A DNA stretch of 64,000 nucleotides from Sphingobacterium lactis (GTDB lineage: Bacteria; Bacteroidota; Bacteroidia; Sphingobacteriales; Sphingobacteriaceae), in contig NZ_CP049246.1 of NCBI RefSeq assembly GCF_011046555.1, forward strand, positions 1,922,001-1,986,000, in the 5' to 3' direction. The stretch's first letter is position 1. Each line of letters begins with the position of its first letter. The translations under genes were made by a program, and so were the position numbers. Below are positions 1 to 8,015 of the stretch, in pieces. The notes below the pieces were generated by a model. That model saw only the letters and a list, made by a program, of their open reading frames with translations. It was not told the origin of the DNA and searched no databases.

Positions 1-1052
1 CCATCCTCTTCGTGTTCGAAGGTAAGGACGGAACCCGTAATCAAAGGTTGTCCAAATTTATTTCCGAAATCCGAAGCGCCATTGGATGCCTTGATCAGGA
101 TATCCAAAGGTGTTTGATAAAGCCATTCACGCTCCTGCATTCCTTTTTCCCAAGGGCGATCCTGTAAAAGTCTGGAATAGGCGGTCATGTAGATTGCCGT
201 TCCAGCCAATGGTAAAGCACCCTGGCCACCAGCAAGGCGGTCACGGATTTCACCACCCGATCCTGTCGCCGCGCCGGAGAATGGTTCAACCGTGGTCGGG
301 AAATTGTGGGTCTCCGCTTTAAGGGAAATCACGGAATCAAACTCTTTCTCCGCATAGAAGTCCGGTTTGTCCGCAGTTTTCGGTGCAAATTGCGTAACAC
401 GTGGCCCCTTGATAAAGGCTACGTTATCTTTATAGGCAGACACAATCTGGTTGGGATTGGTCTCCGATGTCTTCTTGATCAGTTTGAATAGGGAAGTAGG
501 TTGCTCCTCGCCATCGATAACGAATGTACCGTTAAAGATTTTGTGGCGGCAGTGTTCCGAATTGGCTTGGGAGAAGGCAAAAACCTCAGAATCTGTAAGT
601 TTTCGACCGATTTTATCCGACAGGTTATTCAGATAATCCACCTCTTCAGCGCTTAATGCCAACCCTTCGGATTGGTTATAGGCCTGAATGTCGTCGATAT
701 CCATAATCGGCTCCGGAGAGATGTTGATCGTAAACATATCCTGTGTTAGGGCCGAGAATTTCTGGGACACCATCGGATCGAAATCCGAGAAATCGGCAGC
801 CACTTGCTGGAACTCCTCAATGCGGATAATCCCTTCGATCCCCATGTTCTGGGTAATCTCCACGGCATTGGTACTCCATGGTGTAACCATGGCTGCACGT
901 GGGCCAACATAACTGTCGTTAAGGGTCAGCTCATCTTGTTTCTTGGCATTGCCAAACAGCCAGTTTAATTTGGAAATATCGTCGGTTGATAGCTCTTTTT
1001 GGGTTTGAACAGCGTAAGCAATGTTCAATGGGTTCACGAAGAAATGAATCAT
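1..1052 (-). CDS. purL: Phosphoribosylformylglycinamidine synthase, N-terminal part (runs off the window)
   Basis: FGAM synthase makes formylglycinamidine ribonucleotide from FGAR, ATP and glutamine, the fourth step of de novo purine synthesis. About 350 N-terminal residues are present, from a start reading MIHFFVNPLN. The family signature SQANSEHCRHKIFNGTF is visible in the linker/ATPase region, followed by KAETHNFPTTVEPFSGAATG, the substrate and ATP site. The layout, with an N-terminal domain ahead of the SEHCRHK motif, fits the large single-chain form (about 1,200 residues); the glutaminase end lies outside the window. A TAACTTTG -7 box lies 37 bp upstream. The gene is transcribed away from the ybbR operon. 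Identification is secure. Confidence 0.95.
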   Translation of the reverse strand, partial: MIHFFVNPLNIAYAVQTQKELSTDDISKLNWLFGNAKKQDELTLNDSYVGPRAAMVTPWSTNAVEITQNMGIEGIIRIEEFQQVAADFSDFDPMVSQKFSALTQDMFTINISPEPIMDIDDIQAYNQSEGLALSAEEVDYLNNLSDKIGRKLTDSEVFAFSQANSEHCRHKIFNGTFVIDGEEQPTSLFKLIKKTSETNPNQIVSAYKDNVAFIKGPRVTQFAPKTADKPDFYAEKEFDSVISLKAETHNFPTTVEPFSGAATGSGGEIRDRLAGGQGALPLAGTAIYMTAYSRLLQDRPWEKGMQEREWLYQTPLDILIKASNGASDFGNKFGQPLITGSVLTFEHEED

Positions 1053-1088
1053 TTTTATAGTGAATTTGAAGGTCCTTCAATTATTCCG

Positions 1089-1096
1089 CAAAGTTA
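1089..1096 (-). promoter_or_regulatory. Bacteroidota -7 promoter box of purL
   Basis: On the minus strand this reads TAACTTTG, matching the Bacteroidota primary sigma -7 consensus TAnnTTTG, 37 bp upstream of the purL start codon. The -33 element was not assigned. Confidence 0.5.
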
Positions 1097-1210
1097 CGGA
1101 ATATTTTCACAATAAATGGGGTATGGAAAGTTTCTTTTTGTCAGGTTAAAGCCTTTTTTCCGGCAATGTGAGCGGCTTTCCCTAAAATGTGATTTCTCGC
1201 TTCAAAATAC

Positions 1211-1218
1211 TACATTTG
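1211..1218 (+). promoter_or_regulatory. -7 promoter box very close to the YbbR gene start
   Basis: TACATTTG matches TAnnTTTG and ends only 4 bases before the ATG at 1223. If used, transcription would begin at or near the start codon, giving a leaderless or nearly leaderless mRNA. No later in-frame ATG exists before the transmembrane segment, so the start codon cannot easily be moved downstream. Confidence 0.5.
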
Positions 1219-1222
1219 TAGC

Positions 1223-2170
1223 ATGGCTTTAAGGCGAATTAACAAGACCCAGCGGCGGAAATTGTCCATTTTCCTGCGCTGTATCATTATCTCATTTTTA
1301 GCTTGGACACTGTTTGCTATTTCCAGTGATTACAATTTCACGAAAAAGGCAAGCATGACCTATGTTAATTTGCCCGAGAACAAAGCCTTTCACCCCCTGC
1401 AGTCCGATACGGTAACGGTAAATATAAAAATGTCCGGCTGGAAGGTCTTCATGGAAAGACTGCGGCCCGATACAGCAAAGATCCAGGTCGACCTCAGTGG
1501 ACTGAAATCCCGAAATTTCATTGTCTTCGGCAACCAGATCGGTTTTATTAACCGCCAGTTTCCTGGAGATAAACAAGTGGTCGGCGTCTCTCCAGACACC
1601 CTATATTTTGATTTCTCCAAGCAGACCCAGCGCAAGGTGCCCGTTAAAGCGGTGCAGAATCTTACCTTTCAGCGCCAGTATGGTGTCATAGGTGCAACGC
1701 GCACCGTGCCTGAATATGTGACGATCACCGGACCGTTGGAAGACGTGGCCAGTATTGAATACCTCGAAACCGATACCATCAAAGGGAAAGACGTAAATAC
1801 CGATGTGCGTACCGTAGCTTACCTCAACAAGCAGCAACGGACCAATATCACCATCTATCCGACCTTTGCCGAAGTTATCATCCCGGTAGGGGAAATGACA
1901 GAGAAGATTATCGAATTGCCGATCAAAGTCGAAAACAGCAAGGGGGTGACCTCGGTCCGCGTTTTGCCGAGTAAGGTCAAAGCGACCATCCTGCTTGCCG
2001 TTAAGGATTATAACAAATACACCTCACGCGACTTTGAAGCGGTTGTTGATCTGGAAGCGTGGAAGGACCATAATGTAAGCAGCCTGCCGGTCATCATGAC
2101 CAAGGTGCCTGATTACTGCCAGGTATTGAGTATCGAGCCGCAGAACGTGGATTTTTTTGTAAGGAGATAG
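1223..2170 (+). CDS. YbbR-like domain protein (CdaR-like), membrane anchored
   Basis: The 315-residue protein has one N-terminal transmembrane segment (about residues 14-34, after a basic RRINKTQRRK start) and an extracytoplasmic part made of repeated beta-rich YbbR-like domains. In Firmicutes the YbbR protein CdaR regulates the diadenylate cyclase CdaA; in Bacteroidota YbbR-like genes often sit beside coaE as here, but their role is unproven. One base separates its stop from coaE, so the two are co-transcribed. Function beyond the domain call is inference. Confidence 0.75.
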   Translation: MALRRINKTQRRKLSIFLRCIIISFLAWTLFAISSDYNFTKKASMTYVNLPENKAFHPLQSDTVTVNIKMSGWKVFMERLRPDTAKIQVDLSGLKSRNFIVFGNQIGFINRQFPGDKQVVGVSPDTLYFDFSKQTQRKVPVKAVQNLTFQRQYGVIGATRTVPEYVTITGPLEDVASIEYLETDTIKGKDVNTDVRTVAYLNKQQRTNITIYPTFAEVIIPVGEMTEKIIELPIKVENSKGVTSVRVLPSKVKATILLAVKDYNKYTSRDFEAVVDLEAWKDHNVSSLPVIMTKVPDYCQVLSIEPQNVDFFVRR

Positions 2171-2171
2171 T

Positions 2172-2768
2172 ATGGGTTTAAAGATAGGAATTACCGGAGG
2201 GATTGGTGTCGGCAAGAGTGTGGTTACACGGATCTTCAAAGTATTGGGTATCCCGACCTATGATGCCGATAAAGAAGCCAAAGGGATCATGACCAAGAGC
2301 GACGCCGTGCGGAAAGCGCTTACGGAAACATTTGGCCCGGAGGTTTATTTTGAATCCGGTGAATTGAACCGGAAATGGCTCTCCAATCGGGTGTTTGCCA
2401 ATGCCGAGGAACTTAAGAAATTAAATGCCATCGTCCATCCGGCAGTCATTAAGGACGGACAGGATTGGGCAGATGCCCAAACAGCAGCATACAGCATCAA
2501 AGAGGCGGCATTGCTATTTGAAAGCGGCTCCTATGCTTCCCTGGATATCAACATTCTGATATCTTCTCCCAAGGACCTGCGCATCACACGTGTCATGGAA
2601 CGCGATGGTGTGAGTCGTGAAGAAGTCCTCAGTCGAATGGACAAACAAATGGCGGAGGAAGAAAAGGAGAAATTAGCAGACTATATCGTATATAATGATG
2701 ACCTTCATAGCCTGGTGGAACAAGTGATTGCTCTGCATGAGCGATTCCTCCAGATCCAAAATAATTAA
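2172..2768 (+). CDS. coaE: Dephospho-CoA kinase
   Basis: Catalyses the last step of coenzyme A synthesis, ATP-dependent phosphorylation of the 3'-hydroxyl of dephospho-CoA, in the cytosol. The 198 residues match the family length. The P-loop GGIGVGKS is at residues 9-16, followed by the YDADKEAK substrate motif typical of CoaE, and the lid region reads RVMERDGVSREEVLSRMDKQ. It is the middle gene of a tightly packed operon: 1 base after the YbbR gene and directly abutting the next ORF (its stop ends at 2768, the next ATG starts at 2769). Confidence 0.95.
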   Translation: MGLKIGITGGIGVGKSVVTRIFKVLGIPTYDADKEAKGIMTKSDAVRKALTETFGPEVYFESGELNRKWLSNRVFANAEELKKLNAIVHPAVIKDGQDWADAQTAAYSIKEAALLFESGSYASLDINILISSPKDLRITRVMERDGVSREEVLSRMDKQMAEEEKEKLADYIVYNDDLHSLVEQVIALHERFLQIQNN

Positions 2769-3737
2769 ATGCAAATACTTGAAGACTTTTTGGTCAAAAG
2801 GGACAAAGGGTATTACTGTTCCTATGGAAATTTCTACTTGGATCCGTTGTATCCGGTTGAAAACGCCGTTGTTTCCCATGCGCATGGCGACCATGCATCC
2901 CCTGGTCATAAAAATATCTATGCCACGGCTGCAACCGCGCAGATGATGCAATACCGCTATCCCAAGCAACCATTGTCGAGTTACCATATCCAAGGCTTTA
3001 CGGCTGGATTTTCGATTAACGGTGTGGAGCTTGTTTTTTATCCTGCGGGTCACATCCTCGGCAGTGCCCAGATCCTAATGGTCTATAAGGGAGTCCGGTA
3101 TCTGTATACTGGCGATTATAAGCTGCAGGAGGACCCTACGTGCGAGGCCATCCAGATTGTTCCTGCAGATGTGCTGATCACGGAAACTACGTTTGCCAAC
3201 CCCGATACGAAACATCCCGATCCTGTTGGCGAGATCATGAAACTGGATGTTTCCAGCAATATCCTGTTGGGCTGTTATGCCTTGGGAAAGGCGCAGCGCA
3301 TCACTGCTTTATTGAATACCTATCTGCCACACAAACACGTGCTGGTGCACCACAATATCCTGCCGTTCCATCGGATCTATGATGCGATGGGGGACGTGCG
3401 CCTGCAATACGAGGTGTACAACAGAAAGGCGATGAAAGAAGCCGGCAGTAACAAGGTTTATCTGGTACCGCCATTGACGTTCAATAGCTATCGGCATGCA
3501 AAAAATGTGCTGAAGGCTTTTGCCTCCGGTTGGGAGCGTTTGCAGGCACAGAATGACATCAGTCTATACCTCTCGGATCATGTCGATTGGGCTGATATCC
3601 TATACTTTATAGAACAGGTGAAGCCAAAGGCCATTTGGACCCTGCACGGTGACGGACGTGAGCTCCATCGGTACTTTTCCGAAGAAATTGCAATTCGTGA
3701 TATAAAATCTGAAACATTTTTAAATGATTATTGTTAG
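2769..3737 (+). CDS. Metallo-beta-lactamase-fold exonuclease-like protein
   Basis: A 322-residue protein with the metallo-beta-lactamase metal motif HAHGDH near residue 38, a second ligand region PAGHILGSAQ and a YTGDYK aspartate strand, then a beta-CASP-like half ending in TLHGDGRELHRYF. This matches the family annotated as ligase-associated DNA exonuclease or mRNA 3'-end-processing-factor-like (Artemis/SNM1/CPSF-73 superfamily). No DNA ligase gene is adjacent here, so a link to ligase repair is only family knowledge. It is the third gene of the ybbR-coaE operon with no gap before it. Confidence 0.8.
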   Translation: MQILEDFLVKRDKGYYCSYGNFYLDPLYPVENAVVSHAHGDHASPGHKNIYATAATAQMMQYRYPKQPLSSYHIQGFTAGFSINGVELVFYPAGHILGSAQILMVYKGVRYLYTGDYKLQEDPTCEAIQIVPADVLITETTFANPDTKHPDPVGEIMKLDVSSNILLGCYALGKAQRITALLNTYLPHKHVLVHHNILPFHRIYDAMGDVRLQYEVYNRKAMKEAGSNKVYLVPPLTFNSYRHAKNVLKAFASGWERLQAQNDISLYLSDHVDWADILYFIEQVKPKAIWTLHGDGRELHRYFSEEIAIRDIKSETFLNDYC

Positions 3738-3765
3738 TAAATCGATTATCAAATTAGGATTTACT

Positions 3766-3882
3766 ATGAATAAATTTTTTAGAGCACTTATTGCCGGTTG
3801 GGGGGCAAAGAAAATGGGACTTGGTTGTTTTGGAACCATTGTCGTATTTATCATAATCTATTACTTATTGGGGTACTTGTAG
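3766..3882 (+). CDS. Small single-pass membrane peptide (38 residues)
   Basis: A short reading frame starting MNKFFRALIAGWGAKKMG and followed by a hydrophobic helix (CFGTIVVFIIIYYLLGYL). A basic, Trp-Gly-containing N-terminus and one C-terminal transmembrane segment are what can be seen. It starts 28 bases after the exonuclease-like gene on the same strand, so it is probably the tail of that operon. From memory similar short peptides occur in related Bacteroidota, but this was not searched. Function unknown. Confidence 0.6.
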   Translation: MNKFFRALIAGWGAKKMGLGCFGTIVVFIIIYYLLGYL

Positions 3883-4185
3883 GAGTAAGACCTTTAGGAA
3901 TTGAAAGATCTTAAAAAAAGATGGCTAGATGGAAAATATCTAGCCATTTATTGTTTAACAAAAGCCAGGACGGCTTAATATGAAGAAATTGTGTAGGGAA
4001 CACAGAATTTCCATGTATGTAGTCAACGTTGAAATCAGAAGTTAGCCGATTCGATTAATAATTAGTTGGTTAGAATTTACAAACGAAATCCGGTCTGAAG
4101 GAATTCAAATGTTGATGTACTAATATATTGAGTCTTGGGCAAATAAAAAATACCATTTGTAAGGTATTTTTTATTAAAATTCGTT

Positions 4186-4371
4186 AATAGTTATAATTTA
4201 TTGATTATCAGTTGCTTTTGTTTTTATAAAAAAGCTAAAAAAGTATCTGAAATTAACTTTTTCCTGATTAAGGTAATGGTGGACGAAGGTGGTAAATTGG
4301 CTATTGTTAGGATTTTAACTCAATTTGAAGCTCAAAAGGCAATATATGTTGATGGTGAAAAAACTAACTAA
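4186..4371 (+). pseudogene. Possible degenerate gene remnant in AT-rich spacer
   Basis: Between 3883 and 4425 there is no intact gene. One frame stays open for about 55 codons and ends ...QKAIYVDGEKTN before a TAA at about 4371. The only ATG in that frame comes late (about 4276), so an upstream piece seems missing. The stretch is more AT-rich than the neighbouring genes. No family was recognised. It may be a relic of a lost accessory gene or simply chance open frame. Confidence 0.25.
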
Positions 4372-4425
4372 GTTATAGCCGTATTTATGTACGATTTTGG
4401 GTGATCAAGAAGTTGGACAAAAAAT

Positions 4426-4457
4426 AAAACCGTGATTATTACCTAATCACGGTTTTT
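4426..4457. terminator. Bidirectional terminator hairpin
   Basis: AAAACCGTGATTA pairs with TAATCACGGTTTT around a 5-base loop and is flanked by A and T runs, so it can terminate transcription on both strands. It lies just beyond the stop of the pirin gene at 4510 (minus). Confidence 0.75.
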
Positions 4458-4509
4458 TTATTGGAAACAAAGCTGTTCCAGCCTAAATTATTGACATTGA
4501 TTTTCTAGT

Positions 4510-5379
4510 TTACAACCTGCCGAATTTGCCAGCGTGGAAATCTTCGAAGGCTTGCGCCAACTGTTCCTGTGTATTCATGACAAAAGGGCCATAATGTGCG
4601 ATTGGTTCATTTAATGGTTCCCCACTCATGATAAGTACCAAAGTATCTTCACTGGTTGCGGTCAATTTGAAAGTATCTGCCGCATTGTTCTCGAACATTG
4701 CAAAACTATCCTTCGCCAGTTCCTGGCTATCATTTACCATGACGCTGCCTTCGATTACCAAGATTGCGGTGCTCCAGGTATTGTTGAACGTGAATTTAGC
4801 TGAAGATCCCTGTTGCAAATACGCATTGTAAAGATCGATTGGTGAAAAGGTTGTTCCCGTTCCTTGCTGTCCTTGGTATTCACCAGCGATGACATTGACG
4901 AAGCTCCGCTCATCGATCGGTACCCTGGTCATTTCACCAACGCGCAAATCCTGATATTTAGGTGCAGTTTCCTTATCCTTCGCCGGGAGGTTGACCCACA
5001 TTTGTACCATTTGGAATGTGCCGCCGCGTTTGGAAAATTCTTCCTCGTGGTATTCCTGGTGGAGAATGCCGGATCCCGCAGTCATCCATTGCACATCACC
5101 CTCGCCGATGACTCCATGGTTCCCACGGCTGTCCTTGTGTTCGATTTTTCCTTTATAGGCAATGGTCACCGTTTCAAAGCCTTTGTGCGGATGGGCACCA
5201 ACCCCACGTGGGATTTCCTTGGCTTCAAAGTCAATGTCGGCATTGTAACCCACTGCGAAGAATGGGGACATCCGTGTGCGAGGGATTTCCTTTCCGATAA
5301 AGGAAGTGGTGTAAAATGCATCACCTACCCAATTGAAGTTCCGCGGTGTAAGTACCTGCTCTATATTTCTGTAATTCAT
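4510..5379 (-). CDS. Pirin family protein (289 residues)
   Basis: A bicupin of the pirin family. The N-terminal cupin carries the metal-binding pattern PHKGFETVTIAYKG ... EGDVQWMTAGSGILHQE, in which two His, one Glu and a further His bind iron. Bacterial pirins include quercetin dioxygenases and redox-sensing regulators; which applies here cannot be told. The C-terminal cupin ends with SGEPLNEPIAHYGPFVMN. It lies 25 bases downstream of the epimerase-like gene on the same strand, suggesting co-transcription. It is one of three pirins in this window (also 33760 and 44174); the copy at 33760 has the same length. Confidence 0.9.
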   Translation of the reverse strand: MNYRNIEQVLTPRNFNWVGDAFYTTSFIGKEIPRTRMSPFFAVGYNADIDFEAKEIPRGVGAHPHKGFETVTIAYKGKIEHKDSRGNHGVIGEGDVQWMTAGSGILHQEYHEEEFSKRGGTFQMVQMWVNLPAKDKETAPKYQDLRVGEMTRVPIDERSFVNVIAGEYQGQQGTGTTFSPIDLYNAYLQQGSSAKFTFNNTWSTAILVIEGSVMVNDSQELAKDSFAMFENNAADTFKLTATSEDTLVLIMSGEPLNEPIAHYGPFVMNTQEQLAQAFEDFHAGKFGRL

Positions 5380-5404
5380 GTCTACTCCTTTTTAAATGTT
5401 TTGA

Positions 5405-6262
5405 TTATTTGCTCAAAATATCCTGTACAGCGGCGCTGATTGCTGGATATTTGAACGTGTAGCCCGCGTCTACGATGCGGTGAGCTACCAAATGCTGTCC
5501 CTTGAATGGTGCAATGGTGTAATCTGTACCTTTCAATTCATTGGAAATTACCTTGAAGATATCCTGTAAGGAGGCCGGCTCTGGTGCTACGGAATTGAAC
5601 ACACCATCCAGGTTGTTCTCCACCGCAAATGCAAATATCCCGGCCATGTCCTCCACGTGATTCCAAGGGTAGGATGCACCATTCGGCTGCTGCGCTACGG
5701 ATGGATCCTGCAGGACCATGTTTTTATAGATCGGGAAGATGCCACCGTCATGTCCCAGAACCAAGGAAACCCTGATTTTTGAAACATGCTCCGCTACACC
5801 ATCAGTTTTAAACTGATCTGCTGCCTTTTCCCAATCATCGCTCAGTTCAGCCCCGAATCCTTGTCCTTTTTTGCCATTTTCATCAATCTCCTCGGTGCTG
5901 TCCGTGAATCCGTAATACCCTATTGCCGAGGCGGAAACAAATGCCTGCAGTTTTTGTCCGCGCTTTTGCAATTCCTTATGCAAGAAATTGGCAGCTCCGA
6001 TCCGGGTATCATAAACCAGTTTCTGGCGCTGTTCAGTAAGCGGTGTACCGTCATTCAGCTTGGAGCCTGCGAGGTGCACGATGTAATCCACATTGTCCAA
6101 GGCATGTTCGTCGATTGTCCAGGATTCCAGGTCCCAGGCGAACTCATTATCCGCCTCTGGGGTACGCGTTAAAAGTTTAATGTTGTATTTGCCCGCCAAT
6201 TGTGGGATAAGGTGTCTTGCGATAAAACTATTTGCTCCTGTAATTAATACCGTTTGTTTCAT
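5405..6262 (-). CDS. TIGR01777 family NAD(P)-binding epimerase-like protein
   Basis: A 285-residue short-chain dehydrogenase/epimerase-fold protein. It begins MKQTVLITGANSFIARHL, with a nucleotide-binding glycine motif that is slightly altered (GANSFIA), then VDYIVHLAGSKLND and SASAIGYYG, both typical of the TIGR01777 (YfcH/SulA-like) family of unknown substrate. The start at 6262 is preferred over an in-frame ATG at 6289 because a TACCTTTG promoter box lies at 6287-6294. It is followed by the pirin gene on the same strand. Confidence 0.85.
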   Translation of the reverse strand: MKQTVLITGANSFIARHLIPQLAGKYNIKLLTRTPEADNEFAWDLESWTIDEHALDNVDYIVHLAGSKLNDGTPLTEQRQKLVYDTRIGAANFLHKELQKRGQKLQAFVSASAIGYYGFTDSTEEIDENGKKGQGFGAELSDDWEKAADQFKTDGVAEHVSKIRVSLVLGHDGGIFPIYKNMVLQDPSVAQQPNGASYPWNHVEDMAGIFAFAVENNLDGVFNSVAPEPASLQDIFKVISNELKGTDYTIAPFKGQHLVAHRIVDAGYTFKYPAISAAVQDILSK

Positions 6263-6286
6263 GTCGTTAGTTCTGATTTTGTAGAA

Positions 6287-6294
6287 CAAAGGTA
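6287..6294 (-). promoter_or_regulatory. -7 promoter box of the epimerase-pirin unit
   Basis: The minus strand reads TACCTTTG, a match to TAnnTTTG, 24 bases upstream of the ATG at 6262. It overlaps the farther upstream ATG, which argues against that start. Confidence 0.5.
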
Positions 6295-6414
6295 AGCTGT
6301 TTTGGAGAAAGGGACCTCATGCGTTACCCATAGGTAACCAGTTACTTGTAGGTAAGGGGAGTGGTGAGGGAGGAGGAAAGGCTGGTTTGTTTTCCCACGA
6401 TAGGGCGTCCTACT

Positions 6415-6437
6415 AAAAAAGCCCGTCAGAGACGGGC
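6415..6437 (-). terminator. Terminator of tRNA-Phe copy 1
   Basis: GCCCGTC pairs with GACGGGC around the loop AGA (plus-strand reading). On the minus strand the hairpin follows the tRNA 3' end and is followed by six T. The loop of the corresponding hairpin at tRNA copy 2 reads TCT, i.e. the loop is flipped between the two copies. Confidence 0.8.
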
Positions 6438-6443
6438 TTTTTG

Positions 6444-6516
6444 TGGTGCCAGCTGGATTCGAACCAGCGACACAAGGATTTTCAGTCCTTTGCTCTACCA
6501 ACTGAGCTATGGCACC
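6444..6516 (-). tRNA. tRNA-Phe (GAA), copy 1
   Basis: The minus strand gives a 73-nt cloverleaf. The 7-bp acceptor stem is GGTGCCA with TGGCACC and discriminator A, the D arm is GCTCAGTTGGTAGAGC, the anticodon loop CTGAAAA has anticodon GAA, and the T arm has TTCGAAT. The 3' CCA is not encoded (the genome reads CAA next). A T-run terminator hairpin follows. The sequence is identical to the copy at 11607-11679; the two face the same way and bracket a 5.1-kb accessory stretch. Confidence 0.95.
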
Positions 6517-6589
6517 TTTTCAAGTTTTTTTGAGGATCTGTAACTTGGCAGATGATGTTGAAAAGCGTTGTTATTCGCTTACAACGTTA

Positions 6590-6597
6590 CAAAGGTA
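6590..6597 (-). promoter_or_regulatory. Possible -7 promoter box of tRNA-Phe copy 1
   Basis: The minus strand reads TACCTTTG, 73 bases upstream of the tRNA 5' end. The distance implies a long 5' leader or a different true promoter. Confidence 0.35.
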
Positions 6598-6723
6598 AAA
6601 ATCCTAGGGTGAAATGCAAACAAATATTGGTTAAAAGCCTGTAAAACGGTTATTATCACCGATATAATTTTATCTAGATGGTGGGAAGGGGGGTAGTTGT
6701 GGGGGCGTTAAAAGATTTTGATA

Positions 6724-6981
6724 AAGGCACAAGAGAACAGCCGCACAGGCCATCCGCACAACTCTTGCGCCAGCGTTGTTTACGGCTTTAAAAGGGGCGT
6801 TTTTTTGGGATGGGATGGGCGCGCAGAGCGCGCCCATCCCATCCCAAAAAAACGCCCTAATCGCGTCATTTCGCACGCTGGCGCAAGTCTTTTGATGTGG
6901 GCTGCGCGGTGGCGGACTTGTGCCAAAAACATGCCGTAGGCACAAAAAAAACAGCACCTTAAACGGCACGCTGGTGCACGG
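6724..6981 (+). repeat. Nested palindromic repeat, unit 1
   Basis: First of three near-identical units of about 258 bp. Outer arms GGCACAAG and CTTGTGCC enclose arms CTTGCGCCAGCGT and ACGCTGGCGCAAG, which enclose a perfect 30-bp stem (6795-6824 with 6828-6857) and the 3-base loop AGA. The unit is GC-rich against an AT-rich surround. Open frames through it are a side effect of the sequence and look non-coding. A diverged inverted copy lies at 58696-58925. Confidence 0.9.
6795..6857. repeat. Perfect 30-bp hairpin stem in unit 1
   Basis: The left arm (6795-6824, beginning GGGCGTTTTTTTGGG and ending GGGCGCGC) is the exact reverse complement of the right arm (6828-6857); loop AGA. This is far longer than a terminator. 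The same stem recurs at 7303-7365 and 7806-7868. Confidence 0.95.
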
Positions 6982-7003
6982 GTTATATACGTTTGATTCA
7001 ACA

Positions 7004-7040
7004 TGTTCTAAAGTAGTTACACCCCTCTGGGGTTGCATGG
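7004..7040 (+). repeat. Short CCCC-TCT-GGGG mini-hairpin repeat
   Basis: The motif TAGTTACACCCC-TCT-GGGGTTGCATGG is preceded by TGTTCTAAAG. It is one of about a dozen copies in the two accessory regions, found in both orientations, always with four pairing bases around a 3-4 base loop. Confidence 0.8.
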
Positions 7041-7092
7041 CGGAATTGTGTTTAACATGCCAAAGGCAGAAGAGAACAGCCGAAGCGCCTTA

Positions 7093-7219
7093 GCATCCAA
7101 CACGTACGAAAACATAATCATTTTAAATTATTATATAACACGCTATTCAACCCCGAAGGGGTGTCACTATTTTAGCTCACGCATTAGAGCGCGAAATAAC
7201 CCCAGAGGGGTGTAACTAT
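7093..7219 (+). repeat. 127-bp direct repeat A1 holding two mini-hairpin repeats
   Basis: This stretch recurs, with a few differences, at 8214-8341. It contains two mini-hairpin repeats in the same orientation, CAACCCC-GAA-GGGGTGTCACTATT from 7148 and AACCCC-AGA-GGGGTGTAACTAT ending 7219, separated by TTAGCTCACGCATTAGAGCG. Nothing coding is apparent. Confidence 0.8.
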
Positions 7220-7230
7220 AAGCTTTTGCC

Positions 7231-7489
7231 AAAGGCACAAGAGAACAGCCGCACAGGCCATCCGCACAACTCTTGCGCCAGCGTTGTTTACGGCTTTAAA
7301 AGGGGCGTTTTTTTGGGATGGGATGGGCGCGCAGAGCGCGCCCATCCCATCCCAAAAAAACGCCCTAATCGCGTCATTTCGCACGCTGGCGCAAGTCTTT
7401 TGATGTGGGCTGCGCGGTGGCGGACTTGTGCCAAAAACATGCCGTAGGCACAAAAAAAACAGCACCTTAAACGGGACGCTGGTGCACGT
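7231..7489 (+). repeat. Nested palindromic repeat, unit 2
   Basis: Second unit, 508 bp downstream of unit 1 and almost identical, with the same perfect 30-bp stem at 7303-7365. Such identity between tandem copies implies recent amplification or ongoing gene conversion. Confidence 0.9.
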
Positions 7490-7511
7490 GTTGCATACGT
7501 TGATTCAACAT

Positions 7512-7598
7512 GCTCTAAAATAGTTACACCCCTCTGGGGTTGCATGGATTTGTTCAGGTGTGTTCTAAAATAGTTACACCCCTAGCGGGGTTGCATGG
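7512..7598 (+). repeat. Two tandem short mini-hairpin repeats
   Basis: Two copies of CTAAAATAGTTACACCCC...GGGGTTGCATGG lie about 50 bp apart. The first has loop TCT (7512-7547), the second CCCC-TAGC-GGGG (7561-7598). The loop differs but the CCCC/GGGG pairing is kept. Confidence 0.8.
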
Positions 7599-7698
7599 CG
7601 GAATTGTGTTTAACATGCCAAAGGCAGAAGAGAACAGCCGATCCTGCTTTCTACCACTTTAGAAGGCGGACCATTTAATAAGATATTTAACACGCTAT

Positions 7699-7723
7699 CC
7701 AACCCCGAAGGGGTGTCACTATT
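7699..7723 (+). repeat. Short CCCC-GAA-GGGG mini-hairpin repeat
   Basis: CCAACCCC-GAA-GGGGTGTCACTATT, in the orientation opposite to the copies at 7512-7598, directly upstream of nested palindromic unit 3. Confidence 0.75.
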
Positions 7724-7733
7724 AGCTGTTGCC

Positions 7734-7992
7734 AAAGGCACAAGAGAACAGCCGCACAGGCCATCCGCACAACTCTTGCGCCAGCGTTGTTTACGGCTTT
7801 AAAAGGGGCGTTTTTTTGGGATGGGATGGGCGCGCAGAGCGCGCCCATCCCATCCCAAAAAAACGCCCTAATCGCGTCATTTCGCACGCTGGCGCAAGTC
7901 TTTTGATGTGGGCTGCGCGGTGGCGGACTTGTGCCTCAAAACATGCCGGAGGCACAAAAAAAACAGCACCTTAAACGGTACGCTGGTGCCCG
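7734..7992 (+). repeat. Nested palindromic repeat, unit 3
   Basis: Third unit, 503 bp after unit 2, with the perfect stem at 7806-7868. It differs from units 1 and 2 mainly near its 3' side (GTGCCTCAAAACATGCCGGAGG instead of GTGCCAAAAACATGCCGTAGG, within 7930-7953). Confidence 0.9.
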
Positions 7993-8015
7993 GGTTGCAT
8001 ACGATTGATTCAACA

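Noticed and set aside
1053..1222. Purine riboswitch upstream of purL
   Set aside because: The region is short and AT-rich with no purine-aptamer-like three-way junction; only a promoter box is supported.
6670..7974. Open reading frames of 60-120 codons inside the nested palindromic repeats, on both strands, with near-identical translations
   Set aside because: They arise because the GC-rich palindrome has few stop codons; both strands are open over the same sequence, and the translations are low-complexity and follow the DNA symmetry. No start context or domain supports coding.
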